From Boswellia sacra (Eukaryota > Streptophyta > Magnoliopsida > Sapindales > Burseraceae): DNA of 64,000 bases. Every line of letters begins with the position of its first letter. Within the stretch, counting starts at the first letter, position 1. The notes under the pieces are model-generated. The model did no database searches. It saw nothing but the letters and a program-made list of their open reading frames with translations, and was not told the DNA's origin. A program made the translations under genes and the position numbers. This document shows, in pieces, positions 10,741-22,259 of this stretch. Location: positions 1-64,000 of the forward strand of contig SNVD02004878.1 of the NCBI GenBank assembly GCA_013180625.2, given 5' to 3'.

Positions 10741-13700
10741 CATTTCCTCAAGCATTAGCCACACAAAAGAAGCAAACTCACAGTTCTGAAATCTTTGAAA
10801 TTTTCAAACAGGTAAAGGTCAACATTCCCTTGCTTGATGTGATCAAACAGGTACCTTCTTATGCAAAATTTTTGAAAGACTTGTGCACTGTGAAAAGAAA
10901 ACTAAATGTGAAAAAGAAGGCCTTTCTAGCCGAGCAAGTAAGTGCTATTCTTCAAAATAATAATACAGTGAAATATAAGGATCCAGGTTGTCCTACAATT
11001 TCATGTTTTATTGGAGAGCATAAAATTGAACAAGCTTTACTTGATCTTGGTGCTAGTGTGAATTTGCTTCCATATTCGGTTTTTCAGAAACTCAATTTAG
11101 GTGAGTTAAAACCGACTTCTGTGACTCTTTTGCTTGCTGATAGATCAATTAAAGTACCAAGAGGAGTAGTAGAAGATGTGTTAGTTCAAGTCGATAAATT
11201 CATTTACCCAGTGGATTTTATTGTCTTGGACACACAACCAGTGGAAGTATGTAATTCAATTCCTGTCATTTTAGGGCGTCCATTTCTAGCTACCTCTAAT
11301 GCTTTGATTAATTGCAGGAATGGAGTCATGAAGCTATCTTTTGGGAACATGACATTGGAACTAAATGTTTTCAATATGTGCAAACAACCACATGAAGAAG
11401 AAGATGAAATTGAGGAGGCTAATATGATCAAATCTATTGTGGAAGATCACATCCAAAAAGGGAGTTCTTCTGACCCTTTGGAAACTTGTTTAGTAAATTC
11501 GTTAGAATCAAGTATGGAACTAGAACATGATCTTTCTAATATGTGTTCTTTACTGGATTGTGCACAGGTGTTGGAAAAAGGCTCAAAATCAAGATTTGAA
11601 GAATTGGGGCAGATGAATGAAAGCAAGGAAGATGAAGCTCCCAAGCTAGAATTGAAGCCCTTACCTGAAGGACTGAAATATGCATATCTTGGGGAGAATC
11701 AGACATATCCGGTGGTAATTTCTTCATCCCTCACATGCGAGCAACAAGGTAAGTTGATAGAAGTGCTTAAAAGGCATAAAAATGCAATTGGGTGGACTTT
11801 AAAAGATATAAAAGGCATTAACCCTTTAATTTGCACACATAGAATACATTTAGAGGAAAATGCCAAAACATCTCAACAACCTCAAAGGAGATTAAATCCA
11901 CACATGAAAGAGGTCATTAGGGCTGAAGTTCTCAAACTACTTGATGTGGGAATTATCTATCCTATTTCTGATAGTAAGTGGGTAAGCCCTACACAAGTAG
12001 TACCTAAAAAATCTGGCATTACAGTAGTTAAAAATGAAAAGGGTGAATTATTGCCAACTCGTGTCTCATCTAGTTGGAGGATGTGCATTGATTATAGAAA
12101 ATTAAATGCTGTCACTAGAAAAGACCATTTTCCCTTACCCTTCCTTGACCAAATTCTTGAAAGAGTAGCAGGAAACCCCTACTACTGCTTTCTTGATGGA
12201 TACTCAGGCTACTATCAAATTCCCATTGCACTTGAAGACAAGAAAAGACCACATTCACGTGCCCCTTTGGCACTTTTGCATTTAGGAGAATGCCTTTTGG
12301 ACTTTGTAATGCCCCAGCCACTTTTCAAAGATGCATGTTAAGCATTTTCAGTGACATGGTTGAGCATTGTTTAGAAGTTTTCATGGATGATTTAACTGTC
12401 TTTGGAAACTCTTTTGATAATTGTCTTGAAAATTTAGAAAAAGTCCTAAAAAGGTGTGTAGAAAAAGGTCTTATTTTGAATTGGGAAAAATGTCATTATA
12501 TGGTCACTTCAGGAATTGTCTTAGGTCATGTGGTGTCTTCCAAGGGAATTGAAGTGGATAAAGCAAAAGTGGAATTAATTTCCCATTTGCCTCCACCAAA
12601 AAAGTTAAAGAGGTTCGTTCATTCTTAGGGCATGCTGGATTTTATAGGAGGTTCATAAGAAATTTCAGTGCTATATCTAAACCTCTTTGTAACCTCTTAA
12701 TAAAAGATACTTCCTTTGAATGGACTCAAGAATGTCAAAATGCCTTTGATACATTAATTGGACTTTTAACAACTGCTCCAATTATGCAATCTCCTGATTG
12801 GTCATTGCCTTTTGAATTGATGTGTGATGCAAGTGACTATGCCGTTGGTGCTGTCTTAGGACAAAGAAAAGAAGGTAAGCCTTATGTAATATACTATGCA
12901 AGTAGGACTTTAAAAGATGCACAAATGAATTACACAACAACTGAGAAAGAACTACTTGCAGTAGTATTTGCATTGGACAAATTTCGTTCTTATTTAATTG
13001 GCTCTCCAACAATTGTTTACACTGACCACGCAGCTGTGAGATATTTAATGTCTAAACAGGATGCAAAACCTAGATTGATACGGTGGATCTTATTGCTCCA
13101 AGAATTCAACATCACAATAAAGGATAAGAAAGGAGCCGAAAATGTCGTTGCTGATCATCTTTCAAGACTAACGACAGAGACATTAATTGAAACTTCACCT
13201 ATCAATGATTCTTCTCCTGATGATTTTTATTTTCCGTTGCTACTGTACCTTGGTTTGCTAATATTGTAAATTTTCTTGCGACAGGGAAAATGCCACCTCA
13301 TTGGAAAGCTCAAGACAAAAGAAAGTTTTTGACCGAGGTGAAAAATTTTTACTGGGATGATCCGTATCTTTTCAAATATTGTCCGGATCAAATAATAAGA
13401 AGATGCATACCCGACAATGAGGTAAGTAGTGTCATTAACTTTTGTCATTCTGAAGCATGTGGAGGACATTTTTCATCTAGAAAAACAGCTGCTAAGATCT
13501 TACAATGTGGATTTTATTGGCCCACCTTATTTAAAGATGCACATGCATTTTGCAAAACGTGTGAAAATTGTCAAAATTGGGATCCATTTCAAAAAGAAAC
13601 ATGATGCCTTTGAATCCCATTCTTGTTGTTGAAATCTTTGATTGTTGGGGTATTGATTTTATGGGACCCTTTCCACCGTCATTTGGTTTTGTGTATATCC

Positions 13701-14531
13701 TTGTTGCAGTAGACTATGTTTCAAAATGGGTCGAGGCAACTCCATGTCGAAACAATGACCACAAAACAGTTGTCAAATTCTTGAAGGAGAATATCTTGAG
13801 TAGATTTGGAATTCCTCGAGCCATTATTAGTGATGGGGGTACACATTTTTGTAACAAACCATTTGAAACTTTAATGAAGAAATATGGAATAACCCATAAG
13901 ATTTCTACACCTTATCACCCACAAACAAGTGGACAAGTTGAATTAGCTAATAGGGAGATAAAACAGATCCTAGAAAAAACGGTTAACCCAAATCGTAAAG
14001 ATTGGTCTTTAAGACTTAGTGATGCACTTTGGGCTTACCGAACTGCTTTTAAAACATCATTGGGAATGTCTCCTTATAGACTAGTTTATGGAAAACCTTG
14101 TCACTTGCCTGTGGAAATTGAACATAAAGCTTATTGGGCCATTAAAACATTTAACATAAACTTGAATGATGCTTGCAAGTTACGAAAACTCCAACTGAGT
14201 GAACTTGAAGAAATCAGGAATGATGCTTATGAAAATTCTAAAATCTACAAAGAAAAAATGAAGGTTTTTCATGACAAATTTATTGTTAGAAATTCTTTTG
14301 AACCTTCACAAAAAGTTCTTTTGTATGATTCAAGATTGCATTTGTTTCCTGGTAAACTTCGGTCTCGTTGGACTGGCCTTTTATTGTTAAAAATGTTTTC
14401 CCTCATGGAGCAGTTGAAATTGAGAACCCAAAGAATGGTAATGTGTTTAAAGTTAATGGACAAGGGTTAAAACCATTCTTTGAAAATTTTGACCAAAACG
14501 AAGAGTCCATTGCTTTAATTGATCCTTTTTA
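10740..14531 (+). pseudogene. pol of element A: protease, RT, RNase H, integrase
   Basis: Polyprotein of a Ty3 Athila/Tat-type element, read in several frames. The aspartic protease centre DLGASVNLLP is near 11044. The reverse transcriptase region at 11900-12640 contains MCIDYRKLNAVTRKD, DGYSGYYQI and the catalytic FMDD near 12385. RNase H at 12784-13170 shows [22 protein letters not shown] and [10 protein letters not shown]. The integrase has an HHCC-type zinc region at 13440-13580 and D-D-E residues in [18 protein letters not shown] and [11 protein letters not shown]. Frameshifts lie near 12238, 12600, 13260, 13570 and 14380; the C-terminal frame closes at about 14531. The order PR-RT-RH-INT is normal for Ty3 elements. 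The catalytic residues survive, so the damage looks fairly recent. Confidence 0.9.
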
Positions 14532-14658
14532 AGGATTGATTTTTCCGGTCAAGTGGCGGATACGATACTCCGTGGCTTTTAAAGTCGGTTTTTCAGTTCC
14601 CTAAAAACTGTTGCTCACCTTGCATCCATTTTCTTCTCTTCTCTCTCATTTTCTTCAC

Positions 14659-15206
14659 ATGGATACCATTCTCTCAAAATTGCACAAACATTTTCCCTCT
14701 CTTCCTCAAAATGATTTGCTTAAAATTTATAAAGATCGTGCAGAAAGACTAAGGTTGTTGATGCGTAAGGGTATTCCTGCTGATTTAAGATGGTTAATTG
14801 AAGCCAAGGTTTGATTTTCCTATGAATTTTCAGATAATCTTGTGTCTCACATGCCAGGTATGGGAAAAAGCTCTTACGCAAAAAGCGAAGAGCAAAAAGG
14901 TTACAAGTCTGTACCAGATGTGCAAGATGGACTTGTAACCAGCGTTGCCGCTCCTTGGGATATTTGTCTAACAATCGAGAGGATAAACTGCAGTTCATCA
15001 AGAATGGACTGAGTAAGGAGTCTTTAGATGATATCCGAATGACTCTTGAGACGCATTCTTGTGGACTTGTGCAGCGTGAAATTTTTAATTTGTGGACACA
15101 ATTCCGAGATGAGCACGAACGCTATAGTCTTGGGAATCTGACTCAAAACGACCCTGTTTGCCAGTTTATAAGAAAACTGGATGGGAAGCATATCCCCAAC
15201 TCATAG
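14659..15206 (+). pseudogene. Extra ORF of unknown function, copy A
   Basis: This lies in the sense orientation between integrase and the LOG copy, starting MDTILSKL and ending at the TAG at 15204-15206. I do not recognise the protein. Compared with the copies in B and C it would be about 180 residues: a Lys/Arg-rich middle (KKRRAKRLQ-type), then a cysteine pair spaced CxxC, then a segment with RSLGYLSNNREDKLQF and a C-terminal part (THSCGLVQREIFNLWTQF, CQFIRKLDGKH). Copy A has a TGA near 14813 where copy B has CGA, and a one-base loss near 14880. It has no hydrophobic segment, so it is unlike the env-like ORF described for some Athila elements. Presence in all three elements argues that it belongs to the element. 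Confidence 0.6.
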
Positions 15207-15517
15207 AAGGTGTTTAAGCCGTTTCTGGACGTAAAACCAGAGGAAGATGTGAGCCACAGTCACAACTACTTGTACATATGCATGCGTCCCATCATTTTTG
15301 AATTTTAATGCCTTATAGCTGTCATTTTTGAATTTGTATCTTTTGCTTGACTTATGGTGTCTTATTCATCATCTTTTTTTGAATTTCTATGCATTATTGT
15401 CATATTTTTCAAAAAGCAACCGAGCTACCTATTTAGATGTCATCATTAGCATACCTTTTTGCACTCCATAAATACCACATGTCTTGTTCTCTTCTTCACA
15501 CATAGTTAGAGAGTTGC
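15207..15517 (+). other. Spacer between extra ORF and LOG, possible captured leader
   Basis: AT-rich DNA with a stretch at about 15460-15517 (CCATAAATACC, then a CTTCTTCACACATAG leader-like run) that is kept in B (22200-22259). It could be the 5' leader or a core promoter taken along with the LOG sequence. No coding sequence is seen. Confidence 0.35.
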
Positions 15518-16227
15518 ATGGACATGGAGGGAACTTCACAACGTCGAATCCATAGGATATGTGCATTCTGCGGATCTCGACCGAGTAAAAGTGAGGAGTT
15601 TGTAGAAGTAGCAAACTATCTTGGTAGGCTACTGGCTGAAAAAAAGATTCATGTGGTTTATGGGGGAGGTAGCCTCGGGTTAATGGGTTGCGTATCAACA
15701 GCTGCACATGTAGGAGGTACTCAAGTTTTAGGAGTTATTCCTAAAGCTTTGGCTGTAGAAAGTATGGTTGGAAAAACGGTTGGGAAGGAGTTACAGGTCT
15801 CCTCTATGCATGAACGCATGGCACATATGCTCATCAATTCAGATGCCTTTATTGTTTTACCAGGTGGCTTTGGTACTCTGAGAAATTTTCAAAGTTGCCT
15901 CTTGGTCCCAACTGAATCTCCATCAAAACCATAGGTTGTTGAATGTCAAAAATTTCTTTGATCCTTTGATAAGTTTTGTGGCTGCAGCTGTGGAACAGAA
16001 TTTTAATCCTCATTCAGCGAGAAAGATCCTTATTTCGTCCCAAAAAAAAGCCCCCTCCAAGAAGAGAAAGAAAAAAAAAAAAAAAAACCAAGCCAGCCAC
16101 TTCTGCTGGTGAGTTACTTGACAAATTGCAAGAAGTTGAGTATGAACCTGACCCAGCTAGTACTCAAATTAATTGGGCAGGAGGGCCAAACAAAAAGTGC
16201 AAATTGGATTTGAATCTCCGTTTGTAA
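15518..16227 (+). pseudogene. LOG: LOG-type phosphoribohydrolase copy A inside the retroelement
   Basis: LOG enzymes release active cytokinin bases from riboside 5'-monophosphates in the cytosol. The frame opens MDMEGTSQRR and continues with CAFCGSRPSKSEEF, the nucleotide-binding VVYGGGSLGLMG, VIPKALAVES and VLPGGFGTL, the start of the PGGxGTxxE signature. Just after GFGTL a small indel shifts the frame, ending it at 15934. The downstream part is still readable and ends KCKLDLNLRL at 16227. An A-rich insert at about 16040-16090 is absent from copy B. There are no introns, although plant LOG genes normally have several, so it probably came from spliced RNA. It is element cargo, not a resident gene: B and C carry it in the same place. 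Upstream, 15440-15517 resembles a leader. Confidence 0.85.
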
Positions 16228-17589
16228 TTTTTTTCTTATCCTTTATTTTATTTTATTTTATTTTTAGCATGTTATTTTATGAGTCTTTCAGGTCATCTCT
16301 CTTGAATAACAGAAGCTTCAGGTAATGTCTCCTATACTTTATCTCTCTACATTTAAACATTGAGGACAATGTTTCATTTGGTTGGGGGGGAAGGATAGTA
16401 GACATAAGTGTGTCTTGAAATTTTATTTTTTCTTGCAAAAAAAAAAAAGCGAGTTAGTAATTAAATTCAGAGTGCGGTGTAAGGAGTTCAAATCCTCTTG
16501 AGACGCATTCTGGGTCAGGAATGGCAGAGTAGGGAGGACCAGTTTGAACTCTTGAAACCCATTCTAACCAATTTGTCATTTTATTCTTGCATTTTTGAAG
16601 ACGTATTTGATATTATTTAGTCTTGATTTTTGAATTTTATAACAAGGAGGTCTTATTCATTTCACTTTGAATCATTCAAATCTATGAACTCTCACAAACT
16701 TATCATTTAATAAATTGTGTGCTTATGTGCTCATTAAGCAAGTATCTATGAATCTTTCTTCACACACACACATACCTTGATGTATGAGTGTGGGTGGCGA
16801 AATGAAATATTGCAATATTTGAGTTCTTTTGTTTTGTTTAGGAAAACAACAAAAGGAAGGGGAAAGTTAAAAAAAAAAAAAGAAAAAAATGAAAAATGAA
16901 AGAAAAAAAAAAAAAGAGAGAAAGTAATGGTGGATAAGTTTGGTCTTGTAGCCTCCTTAATTCGAGCAATTAAGCCCGAGGGGTGCCTCAACACCTAATA
17001 CCCTAAGACCAACTGGTTTGGGAGCTATTGGCCTAAAGCTCGCTACATGGATTAAGGAGAAAGCTTAATGGGATTGAACAATGCACTATCCACAAGTTTC
17101 TAAGCAAAAATAAAGCATCGGCAACCCGAGTCGTTAAGCTCGAAGGGGTGTCTTAACACCTAATGCCCTAAGGCCAACTGGTCTGGGATCATTAGCCTAA
17201 GGCTCACTACATGGGTTAAAAATGCATTCCTTAAAAAAAAAAAAAGAAAGAAAAAAAGAAGAAAAAAAAAAAGAAAAAATGTAGTACAAAAGAGATGAAT
17301 ATCCCCTACCTAAGGTTGTTAAGCCTCAAACAAATTACTAGAACCGATATGCTATTTCTAAAAGCACCCATAGTCATATGCTCCGTGTCAACTGATGGCA
17401 CAAAAAGAAGGTTTGTGGATATGTCTTGATCTGTAAAAGGGTACAGGAGTCTATTTAAAAAAAAAAAAAATCAGTTGAGAGGTTTGTTTATTGGATAAAA
17501 TTCAAGGAGAGTGCAATAAGACCACTTGGAGTAAAATCATAATCACTTGTCTAACTAATAACGCTTTATTGCTAGGGACTAGCAATAAG
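16228..17589 (+). other. 3' non-coding region of element A
   Basis: No gene. It holds a conserved block ATTGAGGACAATG followed by a G7 run (16384-16390), A-rich low-complexity tracts (16435-16448, 16870-16920, 17232-17278, 17455-17470), a short CA repeat (16763-16773) and the repeat pair described separately. The GAGGACAATG...G-tract block is common in Athila/Tat 3' regions and resembles a second purine tract. Confidence 0.6.
16965..17219 (+). repeat. Paired ~92-bp repeat in the 3' region of A
   Basis: Two diverged copies (16965-17057, 17126-17219) share ACACCTAAT(A/G)CCCTAAG(A/G), CCAACTGGT(T/C)TGGGA, (A/G)GCCTAA(A/G)GCTC and CTACATGG(A/G)TTA. The segment GGCCAACTGGTC is nearly palindromic. 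The same pair occurs in B and C, so it predates their separation. Confidence 0.7.
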
Positions 17590-17601
17590 CTAGTTGGGGG
17601 G
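17590..17601 (+). other. Polypurine tract of element A
   Basis: CTAGTTGGGGGG directly precedes LTR2 and is kept before LTR3 and, inverted, next to the 3' LTR of C. It is the expected plus-strand priming site. Confidence 0.7.
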
Positions 17602-18987
17602 TGAGTGAACACTTAAATATGCATGTTTAATGAGAGTTTAGTTCATCATATTGCATTAATAGTGTCATTAAATTCCTCAACTTAAGCATATTTGTAGCAT
17701 TTGCATCTTTGGAATTAATTTCTCTTAATTTTGGTTTTGTTACAGGTTCGGTAAAATAGGCATAACTCTGTATTTATAGATCAGAATGGTGCAATTCTTA
17801 ATGTTTTGGAAAGCTGATCTAATTGTCTACAAGATTGCATTTCACAAGCATCATCAAATTCGGGCTCTTAGTGGACCAAAATTGGGCTTGAAGTGAACCC
17901 ATCTACATTCTCGGCCCAGTCTAACCAGGCCTCAGTATTTGGACCGTATCTCTCAAAATACGTATCCAAATTGTGCAAATCAATATGTTCTAGAAAGCTG
18001 AGAGAAATATTTACAAGTTTCATGAAGACATGTGATTAAAAATTCACAACATTTCGATGTCAAAATTGATGGTCAAAGTCGGTGCCTAATGATCCCAATT
18101 GTCAAAGATATTTACAACTAATATTTGATAATTATGCCCTTGTAATTTGACAAGTTTGCCCCTAGATGTATCTATAAATAGAGGTGCCTTGTGACCAATT
18201 AGGGCATCTTGGCCTTGGCTGGAACATTTTGGCTTTGGCTAGGATCTTGTATTGTGTTTTGTGTGTTTATGTTATTAATGAATTTTCTTTTTCGTACATT
18301 TTATTTTCTTTCTATTATAATGTTCTTCTAATTTCTCTTTTGCTAAGGTGAAAGGGTGAAACCCTTGATAGGAGAATAAGGATTCTTTAACCCTTAATAT
18401 GTGCTTAATAATCTTAATCTTATAATGTTTATTCAATATGATTTATATTTAATTTCTTAATCAATCTTGACACCACTCGTAAAGTGGAGGTCTTGATCCA
18501 TTGTCGACAATCCTTGGCACATCAAATGCTTGGATCCTTTCTCGATGATGTATGGTTCTTCCTTACCGACACGAATCTAGTTAGGAACCTTGATTTGTTG
18601 TAGACATATGATGATTGGCACATTGGATGCTTGAAACCATTTACAAGAAGTGGTATAAATATTGGTAACGAAACAAATATAATTCATATAACTAAAATGG
18701 GTTATTTATCCTTATTCGAAATATCAAGGCGGATCCCCTAACCTTAGCTCTCATTATTATTGTGTTATTTTCTCTTGTGTTTTAGTTATTCTCATTTATT
18801 AACTTGTTCTTTACTTATACTTGTTGATATTATCTTGTCACCTCTTCGAATCATCCATATCACATTTGCTTATCTTATAATTTGTAACGCTAAAATCCCC
18901 TTCCTCGTGGATCGACCCCAGTCTCACCGGGTTTTATTACTTCGACAATCCTATACTTGGGAGGCAATCCTATTTTCGGATGTGTCA
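17602..18987 (+). repeat. LTR2, shared middle LTR
   Basis: It starts TGAGTGAACAC and ends GATGTGTCA. At 1386 bp it is the short form, lacking the roughly 130-bp segment of LTR1 in the same place as LTR3. It serves as 3' LTR of A and 5' LTR of B. Confidence 0.88.
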
Positions 18988-18993
18988 AGTTTT

Positions 18994-19011
18994 TGGCGTC
19001 GTTGCCGGGGA
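18994..19011 (+). other. Primer-binding site of element B
   Basis: TGGCGTCGTTGCCGGGGA, the tRNA-Asp site with one C-to-T change relative to A, at the same six-base distance from the LTR. Confidence 0.85.
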
Positions 19012-20072
19012 AGGTAAAATTTGGCGTACAAAATTGTAAGTATTTTCTTTTCCCATTTCTATTTTTATTTTTCTTGCATACGTTCATCTCTTCTCTCCCC
19101 ATTTCTATTTTTTTATTTTTCTTGCATGTGTTCATCTTTTCTTTCTCTTTGCATTAATTGGTAGAATTATTAGTAGCCACTCATATTGTCTAAAAAAAAA
19201 AAATCGTGCTCATGTCCAACCAAGAACATTAATGGACTCCATAAATCTTAGGAGAACTTGTGCACAATCATGCATAGTCTTCCCTCATGATGCAAAGTAT
19301 TTTAGCCATGAATCGGATTTCATTCAATTCTTGCCCCACTTTCATGGCCTAGATGTTGAAAACCCATTTTTGCATTTGAGAGAATTTAAAGATTTTTGCA
19401 ATATCTATTGTGACCTAAATTGTAGCATAAACATCTTTAGATTAAAGCTTTTTCCTTTTTCTTTAAAAGATAAAGCTAAAACATGGCTACAAAATCTTAG
19501 GTCAGGATCCATTAGTTCTTGGGATGAAATGCAACCAACAATTTTTGAAAAAATTCTTTCCTCCCTATAGAACAAATTCTCTCAAAGGGCAAATCATCAA
19601 TTTCACTCAAAAGCAAGGAGAGACCTTTTACCAATGTTGGGATAGGTATAAAGCATTGTTTAATACTTGCCCTCATCATGGTTTTGAAACATAGTAACTA
19701 GTTTTAATTTTCTATGAAGGTCTAACACATCAAGCTAGGCACATGGTAGATTTAATGTGTAATGGACAATTTGAAAACAAAGACCCTGATGAAGCTATGG
19801 ATTACCTAGACTTACTAGCGAAAAATGCTCAAAATTGGAATAATGTTGGCACCTATGAGGTACCAAGAACGTCTAGTAGAGGCATATATAACTTTAGGGA
19901 GAATCATGATCTACATGCTAAATTTACATCCCTAGCTAGGAAAGTCGAGGACTTAGAAATGTGGTCTATGCAAGAAATTGTCTGTCAAACCTGTAATTCT
20001 AGTGATCATCCTACGGATGATTGCCCAATTGTGCCTACCTTTAGGAAAAGTCTCCATGACCAAACCAATGTT

Positions 20073-20217
20073 TTAAACACTTTCCAAAAGTCAAATCCTA
20101 ATCCTTACTCACAAAAGTTTGGATGGAAGAATCACTTGAATTTTGTTGTAAACACTTTCCAAAAGTCAAATCCTAATCCTTACTCACAAAAGTTTGGATG
20201 GAAAAATCACTTGAATT
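20073..20217 (+). repeat. 72-bp in-frame tandem duplication in gag B
   Basis: Two nearly identical direct copies encode the same 24-residue block (NTFQKSNPNPYSQKFGWKNH core) back to back, just after the zinc knuckle. One copy is present in A. The length is a multiple of three, so the frame is kept. Confidence 0.85.
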
Positions 20218-20516
20218 TTGATTGGAGGAATGATAATCATGCACAATCTTACCAACCTCCCTTTCAATCATGCCAAAATTTTCAAAAAGCTCATGATCAT
20301 GCATCTTATAAGGATCTTGAAGAAACATGGAATTCATTCATTGCAAAGCAAGAGGCTTTAAATAGTCAAGTTGCTCAAACTATGGCAAACTTGAATGATG
20401 CTCTTGAAAAACTTGCATTTGCATTTAGTACTCATGAGAAAGGTGTGTTTCCATCTCAACTCGAGCCAAACCTCATCAATCCACATGTGAGTAATCCAAG
20501 TAGCCAACATCTAGAT

Positions 20517-20590
20517 GAAGACTCGGTAAGTGCTCTTCTCGAAGATTCGGTAAGTGCTCTTCTCGAAGATTCGGTAAGTGCTCTTCATGA
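20517..20590 (+). repeat. Three 24-bp in-frame repeats in gag B
   Basis: GAAGA(C/T)TCGGTAAGTGCTCTTC is repeated three times, encoding EDSVSALL units. It is not present in A, so it expanded within B. Confidence 0.85.
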
Positions 20591-21398
20591 TGGTAAGGTT
20601 GATCAAGAACATATTCCTAACCCTTATGAGAAAGATGATGAATCAATCCTAAAGGGTAATGAAGAGGTTAATCAACTTACACCTAACAAAGAAAAGACCG
20701 AATCCTCACTTATGCATCATGCAAAGGAAGTTAACCAAAATTTTGATATTAATGAATTTTTCGAGCATGATGAAAATGAGGAAGCTAATAGGACAAAAAC
20801 TAACGTGGAAGACTATATTCAAAATGAGAATTTTTCAACTCCTTCGGAAATCGGGTTACCTAGTTCTTTTGAACCAAGTATGCAACTAGTGCCCATTGCT
20901 TCTATAGAATTTTCATTGCTTGATTTTGTACAGGTGAAGGAGATTAAGATGTGGGAGCCATGGTTCGAAAAAAGGGAGGAACAAACATCCACACTCAATA
21001 ATGCATGCTTTAAGGACAAACAAACTCAGATAGTGGTAATCTCTTTCATTCTCACAAATAAAGGAAAAAGAAAGGTACCACCTCAATGGCATATTTTTTA
21101 CCGTGGTAAATCACTTTCGAAGAGATTCCTCTTTTTGCATTTCTTTATAATGATTGATCAAATTTTATCCATCTATGCCATATTTTCATTTTTATTTTTA
21201 TTCTTGATTTTGGCTATCATTTCTAGTTTGTTTTTATTTTATTTTGTGTGCGTTTATTTTAGTTGTGTGTTTTTATTTTATTTCCCGGTCAAGTGGCGGA
21301 TACGGTACTCCGTGGCTTTTAAAGTCGGTTTTTTAGTTCCCTAAAAACTGTTGCTCACCTTGCATCCATTTTCTTTTCTTCTCTCTCATTTTTTTCAC

Positions 21399-21953
21399 AT
21401 GGATACCATTCTCTCAAAATTGCACAAACATTTTCCCTCTCTTCCTCAAAATGATTTGCTTAAAATTTATAAAGCTCGTGCAGAAAGACTAAGGTTGTTG
21501 ATGCGTAAGGGTATTCCTGCTGATTTAAGATGGTTAATTGAAGCCAAGGTTCGATTCTCTTGTGAGTTTTCAGATAATCTTGTTTCCCATATGCGAGGTT
21601 TGGGAAAAAGCTCTTATGCCAAAAAGCGAAGAGCGAAAAGGTTACAAGTTTGTCACAAATGTGCAAGATTTTTTTGTAACCAGCGTTGGCGCTCCTTGGG
21701 ATATTTGTCTAACAATTGAGAGGATAAGCTACAGTTCATCAAGAATGGACTGAGTAAGGAGTTTTGGATGATATCCTTTTGACTCTTGAGACGCATCTTG
21801 TGGACTTGTGCAGCGTGAAATTTTTAATTTGTGGACACAATTTTGAGATGAGCAGGAACGCTATAGTCTTGGGAATCTGACTCAAAAGGACCCTGTTTTC
21901 AGTTTATAAGAAAACTGGATGGGAAGCATATCCCCAACTCATAGAAGGTGTTT
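21399..21953 (+). pseudogene. Extra ORF of unknown function, copy B
   Basis: It starts MDTILSKL, like copy A, and runs open for about 107 codons through the basic KKRRAKRL segment and a CHKCARFFC cysteine cluster. It stops at a TGA (21717-21719) where copy A has CGA. The segment beyond the stop is still related to A, with small indels. The stops of A and B are both CGA-to-TGA changes, as expected from deamination of methylated CpG. I recognise no function and see no membrane segment. It follows the conserved sequence TCAAGTGGCGGATACG that marks the end of pol in A, so the deletion of pol in B left this module intact. Confidence 0.6.
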
Positions 21954-22259
21954 AAGCCGTTTCTGGACGTAAAACCAGAGGAAGATGTGAGCCACAGTCA
22001 CAACTACCTGTACATATGCATGCGTGCCATCATTTTTGAATTTTAATACCTCATAGCTGTCATTTTTGAATTTGTATCTTTTGTTTGACTTATGGTGTCT
22101 TATTTCATCATCTTTTGAATTTCTATGCATTATTGTCAAATTTTTCAACAAGCAGCCGAGCTACCTATTTGGATGTCATCATTAGCATACCTTCTTGCAC
22201 TCCATAAATACCACATGTCTTGTTCTCTTCTTCACACATAGTTAGAGAGTTGCATAAAC

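Larger units (their letters stand above)
19232..21344 (+). pseudogene. gag-derived ORF of non-autonomous element B
   Basis: The frame 19232-19570 carries the gag domain (FHGLDVENPF, LKLFPFSLKDKAKTWL, SSWDEM). After a frameshift and a TAG near 19695, a 533-codon frame (19743-21344) carries the rest, with a CX2CX4HX4C zinc knuckle (CQTCNSSDHPTDDC) near 19984. The protease region of A is missing, but the linker beyond it is kept (EEANRTKTNVEDYIQ, SLLDFVQV, VVISFILTNKGK). RT, RNase H and integrase are then missing, and the frame runs into A/T-rich DNA that encodes about 45 very hydrophobic residues before the stop. This is typical of a non-autonomous partner that would need A-like pol in trans. 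The gag is more diverged from A than A is from C. Confidence 0.8.

Noticed and set aside
13290..14470. Element A integrase as a functional domesticated gene
   Set aside because: The domain is in its normal polyprotein position and is split by frameshifts.
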